In this document: positions 44,421-53,899 of the stretch, piece by piece | Layout of the letters: each line of letters starts with the position of its first letter | Numbering within the stretch: position 1 is the stretch's first letter | Origin: UBA7330 sp965243485 | GTDB lineage: Bacteria; Bacteroidota; Bacteroidia; Cytophagales; Cyclobacteriaceae | NCBI GenBank assembly: GCA_965243485.1 | Contig: CBDEVP010000001.1 | Span: forward strand, 3,410,001 to 3,474,000 | Direction: 5' to 3' | Length of the DNA stretch: 64,000 nucleotides | Translations under genes and position numbers: made by a program | The notes under the pieces: model-generated | What the model was told of the DNA's origin: nothing | The model's input: only the letters and a program-made list of their open reading frames with translations | Databases searched by the model: none

Positions 44421-44825
44421 GTGCCAGACAAAATACCAAATACGATCAGGTTGCGATCCGGGGTCCATAGCTGGATTCACTCGGAATATGTTCATGTCAA
44501 CTTTAATACTCCGGATAATAATAGTAAGCTATTGATGTCAGAAATCGCACAACATATACAAGCCATCCTTCTGCTCATGCAGGATACTAAAGGGCCTGTA
44601 CTTGTAGACATCAGAGGGGCGCAAAATGGTTTTAGCCTTGAGGCACTTCATGAATGGTCTGGCAACAGAGATTTAAGGACCAGGCGAACCAGAGAAGCAT
44701 ACCTGGTAAGTAAGTTGGCCGACTTTGTATTTATTAAGCAACACATCAGACTCAATAACCTTGGTTACCCTGCAAGAGTATTTGAAGATTTTGATGAAGC
44801 GGTAAACTGGCTAAAAACTGTATAA
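44421..44825 (+). CDS. Small STAS/SpoIIAA-like protein
   Basis: The protein is 134 residues from a GTG start. The layout fits SpoIIAA-like or STAS-type folds seen beside Bacteroidota sensor kinases: strand SGVHSWIHSEYVHVNFN, helix LMSEIAQHIQAILLLMQD, strand GPVLVDIRGAQNGFSLEALH, helix REAYLVSKLADFVFIKQHI, and a closing FEDFDEAVNWLKTV. I recognise no catalytic residues. It ends eight bases before the next kinase gene, so it may be a partner-switch or docking component of that kinase. The start is uncertain, as no ATG precedes this point in frame. Confidence 0.6.
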   Translation: MPDKIPNTIRLRSGVHSWIHSEYVHVNFNTPDNNSKLLMSEIAQHIQAILLLMQDTKGPVLVDIRGAQNGFSLEALHEWSGNRDLRTRRTREAYLVSKLADFVFIKQHIRLNNLGYPARVFEDFDEAVNWLKTV

Positions 44826-44833
44826 TGTAATTA

Positions 44834-45610
44834 ATGGCAGAGAAATTGGTAGACATAGATTCAGGAAAAAAACAAAAGCAACCAGCAGGTCTGGCAAGTG
44901 CAAATGAAAAATTTCAGGTTGTTAGCGAGGAGCTTAAATCTTTAAGTTATTCTATATCGCATGATCTAAGGGCTACCTTACGTGCCATTGACGGTTTTTC
45001 AAGGGTATTACAAACCAAAGCTGTTAATCAATTGGACGCCACAAACCTGCAATATCTAAACAGGATCACGGAGAATGTCCATAAAATGACCTGTCAGATG
45101 GATGCTATTCTCCAGCTATCCAGAACGATCAGCGCCGAACAGCACCATTCATGGATTGATATTACCAAAATGATACGAAGTATTTGTCATGAATTGGTTG
45201 GTACCAGAAAAACCATTATTGTCGAGGTCAGTGAATTGCCACCGATTTTTGCCGACGAAAAAATGATAGCGCGGGCTTTCAAAAACCTGATACACAATGC
45301 CATAAAATTCAGCGCTTCAGGGGATCATCCCAGGATCGGGATTGGATGCATGCACGGGGACAAGGAAATCGTTATTAGCATCAAAGACAACGGGGTAGGT
45401 TTTGACCCGGATTATGGCCATAAGCTCTTCAGTATGTTTCAGCGACTGCATAATGAAGATGAGTTTGAAGGGATTGGCGCAGGCCTTGCCATTGCCAAAA
45501 AAATAGTCACCCTGCATAATGGCAGGGTTTGGGCGGAATCGGTTCCCGGCGAAGGAGCAATTTTTTATGTATCACTACCAAAGCATCATACCCATGAAAA
45601 AGGAAGGTGA
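44834..45610 (+). CDS. Short histidine kinase without a sensor domain
   Basis: This 258-residue protein consists almost only of a HisKA dimerisation/phosphoacceptor domain and a HATPase. The phosphoacceptor region is SYSISHDLRATLRAIDGFS, close to bacteriophytochrome-type kinases but with Thr where Pro is usual. The N box is NLIHNAIKFS, G1 is DNGVGFDPDY, the F box FSMFQRLH, and G2 GIGAGLAIAKKI. No membrane helix or PAS is present. It probably takes its input from the small STAS-like protein upstream or from the larger kinase downstream. Its end overlaps the next gene's start region by up to 17 bases. Confidence 0.87.
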   Translation: MAEKLVDIDSGKKQKQPAGLASANEKFQVVSEELKSLSYSISHDLRATLRAIDGFSRVLQTKAVNQLDATNLQYLNRITENVHKMTCQMDAILQLSRTISAEQHHSWIDITKMIRSICHELVGTRKTIIVEVSELPPIFADEKMIARAFKNLIHNAIKFSASGDHPRIGIGCMHGDKEIVISIKDNGVGFDPDYGHKLFSMFQRLHNEDEFEGIGAGLAIAKKIVTLHNGRVWAESVPGEGAIFYVSLPKHHTHEKGR

Positions 45611-47999
45611 AATGCTAAAACAACTGAGGCCCAAACTGGGCAAAAAGGACCTGGATACGCTCAGGGTCTTTGATGCTTTCATGGATGAAAACCACATCGC
45701 CATAAGTGAACGGCTCAGAAAAGAGCTGGTCAATGATCCCCTGTTAGGTCCGGTTTTCAGCCAGCAGACCGAGGAGGAGCAAAAAGCCCAGGATCAGCGA
45801 TTCCGAAAAATGCAAAAAGCAGCGATCCGGGAAGGCAGATGGGATGATTATACCAGGGACTTGCTTGAGCAGGGAGTAGCTTATGCTAATATGGGGCTCC
45901 GATTCTCGGATTGGTCCTACATCGTCAAGATATATAGGGATTTCTCCCGGCCTTTCGTCGTTGAAAGATTGAGTGGAAACGTCCCCAAGTTGATGGCGGT
46001 ACTGGACGGATTGAACAAACTGATAGATTATGCCCTCAACGTTGTTGCTGAATCCTATTTCCTGGAAAAAAACAAACTCGTCGAGCAGGCAGACAAGAAA
46101 AAGCAGCAGGCTCTGGAAAAACTGAAAGCAAGTGAGCAGCGATTTAAAGCTCTTTTTGAAAACAGCCCCGACTATATTTATGCAGTTGATCCGGAAGGCA
46201 GGATTGAATACATCAACCGTGTTGCTGAGGGGCTGAAGCTCCGGGATGTAATCGGATCTAACCTATTTGACTATCAAACTGAGGATTCAAGAAAGTTGGT
46301 AGAAGAGGCGGTGCAACAGGTGTTTAAAAATGGCAAAGCTACTGCTTATACGCATGAGGCGGAGCTGCCGGACGGAACCAGGCACTATACCTCTTCCGTG
46401 GCACCCATTTTCGAAGGTAAAAAAGTAAGATCTGTGGCCATCATCTCCAGGGATGAAACGGAGCGGATGATCATCAATAGAGAGATGTCTCACCTCAAGG
46501 ATCAGCTGGAAAGAAAGATCCAGCAGCTGGATGTTGTGCTTAAGGTAGGTAAGATCGGGGTATGGGATTGGGACCTTGATACTGGCTATATCGATTGGGA
46601 TGAGACCATGTATGCACTTTATGATCTACCAAGAAGTAAGTTTAAAAACAGGTATGAAGATTTTGAAAACAGGGTCCATCCTGATGACCGGCTAAAGGTT
46701 CAGAAAGCAGTTCAGGATAGCTTAGCAAGTGGCAGGGACTTCAATACCGAGTTCAGGGTTGTACATCAGGACGGTTCCATTCATTTTCTAACGGGAAGAG
46801 GCCGGGCTTCCTATGATGCCGATGGGAACCCCCGTAAAATGACCGGATCCAATATGGACATTACTGAAATTATCAGTAAGCAGGTAGAGATTGATAACAT
46901 CAAACATGCCATCTATAAATCCAACCTGGTGGTGGAATTCACCCCGGATGGAGTGATTTCCTATATCAATGATCCATTTTTGAAGTTGATGGGCTATACC
47001 TCTGAAGAGCTGATTGGGCAGCACCACAGTGTTCTTGTTTCCAAACCTCTGAAAGAAAGCGCCGAATACAGGGACTTCTGGGACCGGCTGGGAAGAGGAG
47101 AGTATCAGGAAGGAGAATTTCCACGTCTCACTAAAAATCAGGATATAGTCTGGATCAAGGGTAATTATAACCCAATCTCGGACCCTGACGGAAAAGTGTA
47201 CCGTATCCTCAAGCTGGCAACTGACATCAGCCCCATGAAAAAAGCTGAGCAAGAAATCCTGAAATTCAATAAGCAGCTGGAGGACAAAGTAGCACAGCGA
47301 ACGGCCGATTTACAGGCTACCAATAAGGAACTGGAGGATTTTACCTATACGGTATCGCATGATCTGCGGGCTCCGATAAGGGCCATATCCGGTTTTACTA
47401 AAGTTCTGGGTAAAAGCCTGGACGGGAAACTGGATGATCAGGGGCAGCACTACTTTAACGTGATCGTGGAGAATGCCGGTAGAATGGGCGAATTAATAGA
47501 TGATTTGCTTGCTTTCTCCAGGATGGGACGTACTGAAAAGAAATATGTTAATTATGACATGGAAGCACTTGTCCGGGAGGTTTATAATCAGCTTACACAG
47601 ATACAGGATAAATCAAAGATAAACCTGACTGTTCACGCATTGCCTAACTCCCCTTCTGACAGAGATATGATCAGACATGTGTGGAGTAATCTGCTGGATA
47701 ATGCCATCAAGTATTCCTCCACAAAAGATGAGATCAACATTAAGATCAGTAGTGAAGAGAAAGAAAATCTCACGATATATAAAATTGAGGATAATGGTGT
47801 AGGCTTTGAAACGGAATATGCCGGAAAGTTATTCGGTATGTTTCAGAGGCTACACGCTGAAAATGAGTTTGAGGGGACCGGCGTCGGATTAGCCATTGTG
47901 CATAAGATCATAGAGCGGCATGGCGGTGAGGTCTGGGCGGAGTCCATATTGGACCAGGGGTCTACCTTTTATTTCACATTACCAAAACAACAAACATAG
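45594..47999 (+). CDS. Histidine kinase with N-terminal globin-like domain and three PAS domains
   Basis: The protein is 801 residues from ATG 45594; ATG 45612, just past the upstream stop, is an alternative. Residues 1-170 form an all-helical domain resembling globin-coupled sensors or RsbR N-termini: DYTRDLLEQGVAYANMGLRF and FSDWSYIVKIYRDFSRP. At the usual proximal-histidine position (HARxGL) it has YANMGL, so haem binding is doubtful. PAS domains follow at about 180-295, 313-430 and 432-550. HisKA has YTVSHDLRAPIRAISGF, and the HATPase has NLLDNAIKYS and GTGVGLAI. It is cytoplasmic and probably feeds the Rcp1-like regulator that starts 2 bases after it. Confidence 0.86.
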   Translation: MKKEGEMLKQLRPKLGKKDLDTLRVFDAFMDENHIAISERLRKELVNDPLLGPVFSQQTEEEQKAQDQRFRKMQKAAIREGRWDDYTRDLLEQGVAYANMGLRFSDWSYIVKIYRDFSRPFVVERLSGNVPKLMAVLDGLNKLIDYALNVVAESYFLEKNKLVEQADKKKQQALEKLKASEQRFKALFENSPDYIYAVDPEGRIEYINRVAEGLKLRDVIGSNLFDYQTEDSRKLVEEAVQQVFKNGKATAYTHEAELPDGTRHYTSSVAPIFEGKKVRSVAIISRDETERMIINREMSHLKDQLERKIQQLDVVLKVGKIGVWDWDLDTGYIDWDETMYALYDLPRSKFKNRYEDFENRVHPDDRLKVQKAVQDSLASGRDFNTEFRVVHQDGSIHFLTGRGRASYDADGNPRKMTGSNMDITEIISKQVEIDNIKHAIYKSNLVVEFTPDGVISYINDPFLKLMGYTSEELIGQHHSVLVSKPLKESAEYRDFWDRLGRGEYQEGEFPRLTKNQDIVWIKGNYNPISDPDGKVYRILKLATDISPMKKAEQEILKFNKQLEDKVAQRTADLQATNKELEDFTYTVSHDLRAPIRAISGFTKVLGKSLDGKLDDQGQHYFNVIVENAGRMGELIDDLLAFSRMGRTEKKYVNYDMEALVREVYNQLTQIQDKSKINLTVHALPNSPSDRDMIRHVWSNLLDNAIKYSSTKDEINIKISSEEKENLTIYKIEDNGVGFETEYAGKLFGMFQRLHAENEFEGTGVGLAIVHKIIERHGGEVWAESILDQGSTFYFTLPKQQT

Positions 48000-48001
48000 A
48001 C

Positions 48002-48454
48002 ATGACAGACAAACATTTTGTAGAAATATTACTAATAGAAGACAATAAAAATGATGCGGAATTGGCGCTAATAGCGCTGGAGGAATTCCGTCTATCTAAT
48101 AAGATCATCTGGCTAAAAAACGGGAAAGAGGCCCTGGATTTTCTGTTTGGGAGGGGTGAATACGCTGAACGAAACACCAATCAGAAACCAAAAATTATTC
48201 TGCTGGATCTGAAGATGCCCAAGGTAGATGGCATTGAGGTCCTGAGAGAAATACGTGCTGATCCTAAAACAAAATATATCCCGGTGACCGTTCTAACATC
48301 CTCCAAAGAGGATAAGGACATCATAGAGACCTACAAGCTGGGTGTAAATAGTTATATCGTAAAGCCGGTTGATTTTGATCAATTTGTAAAAGCGGTGAAA
48401 GATGTAGGATACTATTGGGGTCTGCTCAATGAAAATCCTGTTTCTGATGAGTGA
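48002..48454 (+). CDS. Rcp1-type single-domain response regulator
   Basis: This 150-residue CheY-like receiver has acidic residues in ILLIEDNKNDAE, the phospho-aspartate in ILLDLKMPKVDG, Thr/Ser in VTVLTSSKEDKD, and lysine in YIVKPVDFD. The long loop between beta 2 and alpha 3 and the FGRGEY segment are typical of Rcp1 regulators paired with phytochrome-like kinases. It has no output domain. It starts directly after the globin-like kinase gene, so these two are almost certainly partners. It may relay phosphate to another protein in the island. Confidence 0.92.
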   Translation: MTDKHFVEILLIEDNKNDAELALIALEEFRLSNKIIWLKNGKEALDFLFGRGEYAERNTNQKPKIILLDLKMPKVDGIEVLREIRADPKTKYIPVTVLTSSKEDKDIIETYKLGVNSYIVKPVDFDQFVKAVKDVGYYWGLLNENPVSDE

Positions 48455-48515
48455 AACTTGTGATTTATTTATGTGAACATAAAAAGAGCTTAACCAGCTG
48501 CTTAAAGGAAAGAAC

Positions 48516-48522
48516 AAGGAGG
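48516..48522 (+). promoter_or_regulatory. Unusually strong ribosome binding site (AAGGAGG)
   Basis: AAGGAGG sits 7 bases before the ATG of the large kinase gene and fully matches the anti-Shine-Dalgarno sequence. Most genes in this window lack such a site, as is usual in Bacteroidota. It fixes the start at 48530. Confidence 0.7.
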
Positions 48523-48529
48523 TTATAAA

Positions 48530-51500
48530 ATGAGCAATAAAGCACTGAAAGTGCTGATTCTGGAAGATGTCAGGAGTGATGTAGAGCTGATCATGCTACA
48601 GTTTGAATCGATGGACTTTGATCCTGTGTATAAAGTGACCGACAAAGAGCAATCGTACAGGAAACTGCTCGATACATTTGATCCGGACCTTATTCTAGCA
48701 GACTTCACCATGCCTACTTTTAATGGGATGAAAGCGTTGAAGATCCTCCGGGAAAGCGATAGTGTCACGCCATTCATATTCGTAACAGGTACGCTGGGTG
48801 AAGAAAACGCCGTGATGGCTATAAAAACCGGCGCTACTGATTTCATAGCCAAGGAAAGAGTAGAACATCTGCCTGCCGCCATTCTCAGGGCCTTTCGGGA
48901 AAGAGATGAGCGAAACATACGATTGCAGGAAGAGTCGAAATACAGGGCCCTGATTGAGCACAGCTCCGAAAGCACAGTGATCATTGATGATGATACTTCT
49001 GTAAAGTATGTAAGCCCATCCATCACAAAGGTTTTGGGTTATAAGCCGGAAGAGATCTTGGGTTCGTCAATTTTCACTTTTTTCCCCTCAGAGGAGGTGA
49101 AAGACCGGATGAAGGTGCTGAAAAAAGCGCTGAATAAAAGGGAACAAACCATTCATGACGAATGTAAAATACGCTCCAGATCGGGAAAGTACATTTGGGT
49201 GTCTGCAACACTTTCGGATCATCGAAAGACACAGGGGATTGGAGGAGTAGTTGTCAACTTTCATAGTATTGATGAAAGAAAAGCGATTGAAGGGGAAGTC
49301 AGGACCAGTGAAATGAGGTTTAAGTCGCTTACTCATGAAGGAACTGACCTGATCAGTGTAGTAACTGTCGATGGTGAATACACCTTTGTGAGTGGAAATC
49401 ACAAGCGTATTGTAGGCTATCATACAAAAGATCTGGTGGGGAAGCGTCCAATTGATTTTGTACACCCGGAAGACGCATTCATGGTGATGCAGCAATTGGA
49501 GAAGCTGAAAACGAGAAAGCGAGTCAAAGCCACTCCATTCCGGTTTAGGAATGCCAGTGGAAAATATCATTGGTTGGAATCAGTTTTCACTAATTTGTCT
49601 GATGATGATCTGGTGCACGGGATAGTGATCAACTCCCGGGACGTGACCGAGACAGTAGAAAAGAACCAACAACTGATCATCAGCAATGAACGATATGCCC
49701 TGGCATCTAAAGCTTCAGGCGATCATATCTATGACTGGAACCTGGAAACAGGGGAAACTTTTCGGGTAGGGGATTCACTAAGATCATTGTTTGGGTACAG
49801 CAATGAAGAGGCTGGATCAGAGAATTTCTGGGAGAAAAAGGTACATCCCGAAGACAGAGAGAGGGTTTATAAAAAACTAAACACTCATTTAGATGGTAAA
49901 AGGATATCTAAATGCCAGGCCGAGTACAGGTTTCTGAAAGCCGACGGATCCTACGCCTATGTAAATGACATTGGATATATCCTGAGGGATGAAAAGGGAA
50001 AAGCCGTGCGTTTGGTTGGTGCGGTTACCGACGTGACTGCACGCAGAAACCTGGAGCTACACAAGGACCTGATGTCGGACGTCACCAAAACAATGAACAT
50101 GTCAGGATCTTTGGTTGATTGTCTTGAAAAGATAGCCCGGACCATAGCCGATTTTACCAACGCCTCGGTAGTAGAGTTTTGGACATCATCGATGGATAAA
50201 TCTCACTTGCATCGGATTGCAGCTGGCACAGGAGATAAAAAGGGAAAGGGATTTCTGAAAAGATCTACAAAATTCGAGACTTTCAAGATAGGTGAGGGCT
50301 TACCCGGAATCACCTGGCAGCAAAGAAGATCTATTGATTTATTAGATCTGTCTGATGGAAGATTCAGGAGGATCAGGGAAGCCAAAGAGGCCGGGTTGAC
50401 TACAGGCATGTCCATCCCGATACCCTTTCATGATAGGATGATTGGTGCGATACTACTTTTGGGAAATGATAACCAAAGCATCGATGAGCATCAGTCAATA
50501 TTGGAATCTATCGCCAAAGAGATGGCTCCGTACATCCAGCGTAAAAAGTCGGATGAGGAGCTCAATCGTTTCTTTGATCTGTCTCCTGATGTATTGTGCA
50601 TCGCAGGTATGGATGGATATTATAAAAAAGTAAATCCTGCATTGTGCAAGATGCTGGGTCTTACCATGGAAGAGGTTTTAAGTAAACCGATTATAGATTT
50701 TATTCATCCTGAAGATGTGGAGCCCACCGCGAACGAGATAGCCTCTCTGACGGAGGGAAACGCTACGCTGCACTTTGAAAACAGATATCTAACCAGGACC
50801 GGACAATATATATGGCTATCATGGAGAGCCACACCAGCACTGGGTGAAAAGTTGGTCTACGCAGTAGCCAGGAACGTGACAGAACAGAAGGAATTACAGG
50901 ATTTGCTTGAAAAATCGCAAAGGTTGGCAAAAATTGGAACCTGGTATTTTGACCCCACCACAAAAAAGATTGACTGGACACCCATCGCAAGAGATATTTA
51001 TGATGTAGACGCTACGTATGAACCATCGGAAGACAACATCAAAAACTTTTTCCCGGAAGCGTATCATGAGTTGTTGAGAAATCGTCTCAACAGATCGATG
51101 GAAGCAGGTGAGTCCTGGGACGAGGAGATAGAGGTGATCACTCAAAAAGGACAACGGAAATGGACACGGATCACTGGCAATGCGGAATTTTTGGATGGAA
51201 AATGCTTCCGGGTGTATGGCAGTATCCAGGATATCAGCGACCGGAAGTTCATGGAAGAAGAACTCAAAGAGATGAATATGCGTTACCAGCTGGCCACCAA
51301 AACAACACTGCTCGGCGTCTGGGATTGGGACATTATCACAGGTCAGCTCACCTGGGACGACGGCATGATGACACTCTATGGCATAAATCCGGAAGAGTTT
51401 ACCAATGCTTTTGATTCCTGGTCCGGGGCATTACACCCGGAGGATCGTGAACGGGCTCAGAAAGAAATATTTGAGGCCAAAAATCGAAAAATAAACTTTG

Positions 51501-52651
51501 ATACCCGCTTTCGGATCATTCATCCGGATGGTACTTTGAAACATATTAGAGCCCACGCTCAATCCATCAAAGACCAGAAAGATGAAGTGGTGAGAATGGT
51601 AGGGATCAATTACGACATCACGGAAGAGGTGGAAGGCAGAATAGCAGCTGAGAAAGCATCTCTTGAAAAAAACAGCATTCTGGAAAGGATTAACGACGGC
51701 TTTTTCTCGGTGGACAGAAACTGGATCGTAAACTACTGGAACAGTGCTGCTGAAAGTATTCTTGGGATGCCCAAAGAAGACATTATCAATAGGAATCTAT
51801 GGGATGTCTATGAAGATGCAGTCAGCCTGAAATTTTACCAGGAATACCACCAGGCCATGAATAACCAGGAACCCCGGTATTTCGAAGAATTCTATCCGGG
51901 AAGGAAGATATGGGCCTCGGTCTCTGCATACCCTGATGAAAATGGGTTGAGTGTTTTCTTCAAGGATATCACAGATAATAAAAAACACCAGCAGGAAATA
52001 CTAGAAAAGAGTATACGAAGTATGGAACAGGAGAGGAACCGGATTGCCAGGGAGCTCCACGATGGTGTATTGCAGGAGATGGTAGGTTCCATGATGCTGG
52101 CTGAAGTGATCGGAGGAATGGCCAAAACCGATGAAAAAACCACGAAATTATTTGATCAACTGGTCTATTATCTCAAAAAAGCGACAGATGACACACGGAG
52201 AATATCCCACGATCTGCGTTCCCCCGATATCGAAAAAGCATCTCTTACCCTTTTGATCAGAAAACTGGTTGACCAATTGAATTTGCTATACCAGATGGAA
52301 TTTGTATTTCACAATAAAGTGGATGAAAATGCCCTTTTTCTTACGGATTTCCAAAAAACAAACCTTTACCGGGTCATACAGGAGTTGATCACAAATGCAA
52401 TCAAGCATGCCGAAGCCAGCACGGCTATTATAAGTATCTGGAGGGAAAAGGATCTGCTATGGATTTCAGTAGAGGATAATGGAATTGGTATGGATGCTGA
52501 AAAGATCAGGTCAGGAGGGGGAATTGGGATTAGAAATATTCGTGACCGGTTGGATTCTATCGGTGCTGATTTTGAAATGAATCGTAGAAAGTCCGGCGGC
52601 ACAAAAGCCTTGATAAACCTAAAATTGAATGAAAAAGCTACTATTGGTTGA
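48530..52651 (+). CDS. Giant hybrid sensor kinase: receiver, seven PAS, GAF, NarL-class kinase
   Basis: This 1373-residue soluble protein has an N-terminal receiver (1-130; KVLILEDVRSD, ADFTMPTFNG, FVTGTLG). PAS domains follow at about 140-260, 265-380 and 390-510, then a GAF at about 515-680 (GEGLPGITWQQRRSIDLLDL), then four more PAS domains at about 690-800, 805-920, 925-1040 and 1050-1160. The kinase core is HisKA_3 (ARELHDGVLQEMVGSMMLA) plus HATPase (ELITNAIKHAEAS, DNGIGMD, GGIGIRNIRDRLDSIGA). The ATG is set by the strong RBS. It overlaps its response regulator gene by 23 bases. The receiver at the N-terminus suggests it accepts phosphate from an upstream kinase before controlling its own output. 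Confidence 0.9.
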   Translation: MSNKALKVLILEDVRSDVELIMLQFESMDFDPVYKVTDKEQSYRKLLDTFDPDLILADFTMPTFNGMKALKILRESDSVTPFIFVTGTLGEENAVMAIKTGATDFIAKERVEHLPAAILRAFRERDERNIRLQEESKYRALIEHSSESTVIIDDDTSVKYVSPSITKVLGYKPEEILGSSIFTFFPSEEVKDRMKVLKKALNKREQTIHDECKIRSRSGKYIWVSATLSDHRKTQGIGGVVVNFHSIDERKAIEGEVRTSEMRFKSLTHEGTDLISVVTVDGEYTFVSGNHKRIVGYHTKDLVGKRPIDFVHPEDAFMVMQQLEKLKTRKRVKATPFRFRNASGKYHWLESVFTNLSDDDLVHGIVINSRDVTETVEKNQQLIISNERYALASKASGDHIYDWNLETGETFRVGDSLRSLFGYSNEEAGSENFWEKKVHPEDRERVYKKLNTHLDGKRISKCQAEYRFLKADGSYAYVNDIGYILRDEKGKAVRLVGAVTDVTARRNLELHKDLMSDVTKTMNMSGSLVDCLEKIARTIADFTNASVVEFWTSSMDKSHLHRIAAGTGDKKGKGFLKRSTKFETFKIGEGLPGITWQQRRSIDLLDLSDGRFRRIREAKEAGLTTGMSIPIPFHDRMIGAILLLGNDNQSIDEHQSILESIAKEMAPYIQRKKSDEELNRFFDLSPDVLCIAGMDGYYKKVNPALCKMLGLTMEEVLSKPIIDFIHPEDVEPTANEIASLTEGNATLHFENRYLTRTGQYIWLSWRATPALGEKLVYAVARNVTEQKELQDLLEKSQRLAKIGTWYFDPTTKKIDWTPIARDIYDVDATYEPSEDNIKNFFPEAYHELLRNRLNRSMEAGESWDEEIEVITQKGQRKWTRITGNAEFLDGKCFRVYGSIQDISDRKFMEEELKEMNMRYQLATKTTLLGVWDWDIITGQLTWDDGMMTLYGINPEEFTNAFDSWSGALHPEDRERAQKEIFEAKNRKINFDTRFRIIHPDGTLKHIRAHAQSIKDQKDEVVRMVGINYDITEEVEGRIAAEKASLEKNSILERINDGFFSVDRNWIVNYWNSAAESILGMPKEDIINRNLWDVYEDAVSLKFYQEYHQAMNNQEPRYFEEFYPGRKIWASVSAYPDENGLSVFFKDITDNKKHQQEILEKSIRSMEQERNRIARELHDGVLQEMVGSMMLAEVIGGMAKTDEKTTKLFDQLVYYLKKATDDTRRISHDLRSPDIEKASLTLLIRKLVDQLNLLYQMEFVFHNKVDENALFLTDFQKTNLYRVIQELITNAIKHAEASTAIISIWREKDLLWISVEDNGIGMDAEKIRSGGGIGIRNIRDRLDSIGADFEMNRRKSGGTKALINLKLNEKATIG

Positions 52652-53279
52652 TGATCATGAGATCATCAGGAGTGGTATCAGATATTACTTCGAAGACCAT
52701 CTTGGTTTTAGTGTAAAAGCTGAAGCTTCTGATGGAGTTGAAGCTCTTGAAGAGCTTGAAAAGGAATCATATGATGTGATGCTTACAGACATCTCAATGC
52801 CAAACATGGATGGCACGGATTTGATCAGGGAAGCCAGAAAAAGGTATCCTGAACTGAAAATAATCGCACTTACCATGCATGGAGAGGCTCATATCATAAA
52901 GCAGGTGCTTAAAGAGCAGGTGAATGGGTTCATTCTAAAGAACAGTGGAAAAGAGGAACTCATAAAGGGAATTGAAACTGTGCTCGGTGGTGAGGATTAT
53001 TTTGATGAGAGGGCCATGCGGTCTTTGATTTCGGATATTGCCAAAAAACCGCAAAAGAAAGATCGCCTGGTTTTAGACATAAAGCTATCTTCCAGGGAGC
53101 TGGAGGTGCTCAAACTGATAGCCGGAGAGTATTCCAATCGGGAAATCGCAGATAAGCTTTTTATAAGCATAAGAACCGTGGAGACACACAAGCGAAACCT
53201 GATTGAAAAGACGGGAGCAAAAAATGTTGCGGGTTTGGTGATGTATGCTGTGGAGCGTAACCTGATCCATGACACATGA
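52629..53279 (+). CDS. NarL/LuxR-family response regulator
   Basis: This 216-residue regulator has a receiver domain with LLLVDDHEIIRSGI, phospho-aspartate in VMLTDISMPNMDG, LTMHGEAH and FILKNSGKEELI. The C-terminal LuxR helix-turn-helix contains LSSRELEVLKLIAGEYSNREIADKLFISIRTVETH. It begins inside the last 23 bases of the giant kinase gene and should be its cognate partner. It likely activates genes outside the visible cluster; no clear binding repeats were seen upstream of neighbouring genes. Confidence 0.94.
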   Translation: MKKLLLVDDHEIIRSGIRYYFEDHLGFSVKAEASDGVEALEELEKESYDVMLTDISMPNMDGTDLIREARKRYPELKIIALTMHGEAHIIKQVLKEQVNGFILKNSGKEELIKGIETVLGGEDYFDERAMRSLISDIAKKPQKKDRLVLDIKLSSRELEVLKLIAGEYSNREIADKLFISIRTVETHKRNLIEKTGAKNVAGLVMYAVERNLIHDT

Positions 53280-53377
53280 TCCTGTTAGCCTAAAAAAAAA
53301 TTACTCCGAGTGAAGTTATTTAGGGATTGTAGCAGATGCAAGACTACCATTCATGGTATAACGCGGATTGAAACCGC

Positions 53378-53899
53378 TTACCCTTCTACTTTAGTTTTCA
53401 GATTCTCCAGCCCTTTTTGAAAATCATCACCGATGCCCATATCACCAAATAGCAGGAAAATATTCATAGGAAATGGCATCTCACTGTCAAAACCCCAGGT
53501 GACCTTCGTACCCGATCCGACACTCTCAAGGTTAATGTAAACTTCGGCTTTTGATTCATAAGGATCCGTAAAGACAAGATTTGATTCTATTCTTGTCGGG
53601 GAAACACTGGTGATCTCCTGGTAACCTTTGCCGGTAATCTCACCATCCCACATGGATTTGGAGCCTACCTGTCCATCCACCCCTTCATAGGACACCTTCT
53701 GGTCAGGGTCCATGGCTGCCCATACTGACCATTCATCCTGTCGTTTAAGGTTGGAGACATACGGATGGATCTCTGAGGCGGGTGCATTGATCGTGATGGA
53801 CTTTTCAACTTTAAAGTCATTGGAAGCGATCAGTCCAACCATGACGATCAGGATCACTAATCCAAGGATCCCGAAGCCGATGTGTTTTAAGATCTTCAT
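53378..53899 (-). CDS. SRPBCC-family (START-like) protein with membrane anchor
   Basis: This 173-residue protein has an N-terminal membrane helix (IGFGILGLVILIVMVGLIAS) followed by a Bet v1/START-like domain. The SRPBCC start is EKSITINAPASEIHPYVSNL with LKRQDEWSVWAAMDPD, then YEGVDGQVGSKSMWDGE and a C-terminal FGDMGIGDDFQKGLENLKT. Such proteins bind small hydrophobic ligands. It converges with the response regulator gene and has no clear operon partner. The ligand is unknown. Confidence 0.8.
   Translation of the reverse strand: MKILKHIGFGILGLVILIVMVGLIASNDFKVEKSITINAPASEIHPYVSNLKRQDEWSVWAAMDPDQKVSYEGVDGQVGSKSMWDGEITGKGYQEITSVSPTRIESNLVFTDPYESKAEVYINLESVGSGTKVTWGFDSEMPFPMNIFLLFGDMGIGDDFQKGLENLKTKVEG

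Noticed and set aside
48523..49026. A 167-codon serine-rich frame antisense to the giant kinase
   Set aside because: Typical reverse-frame artefact with Ser-rich low complexity.
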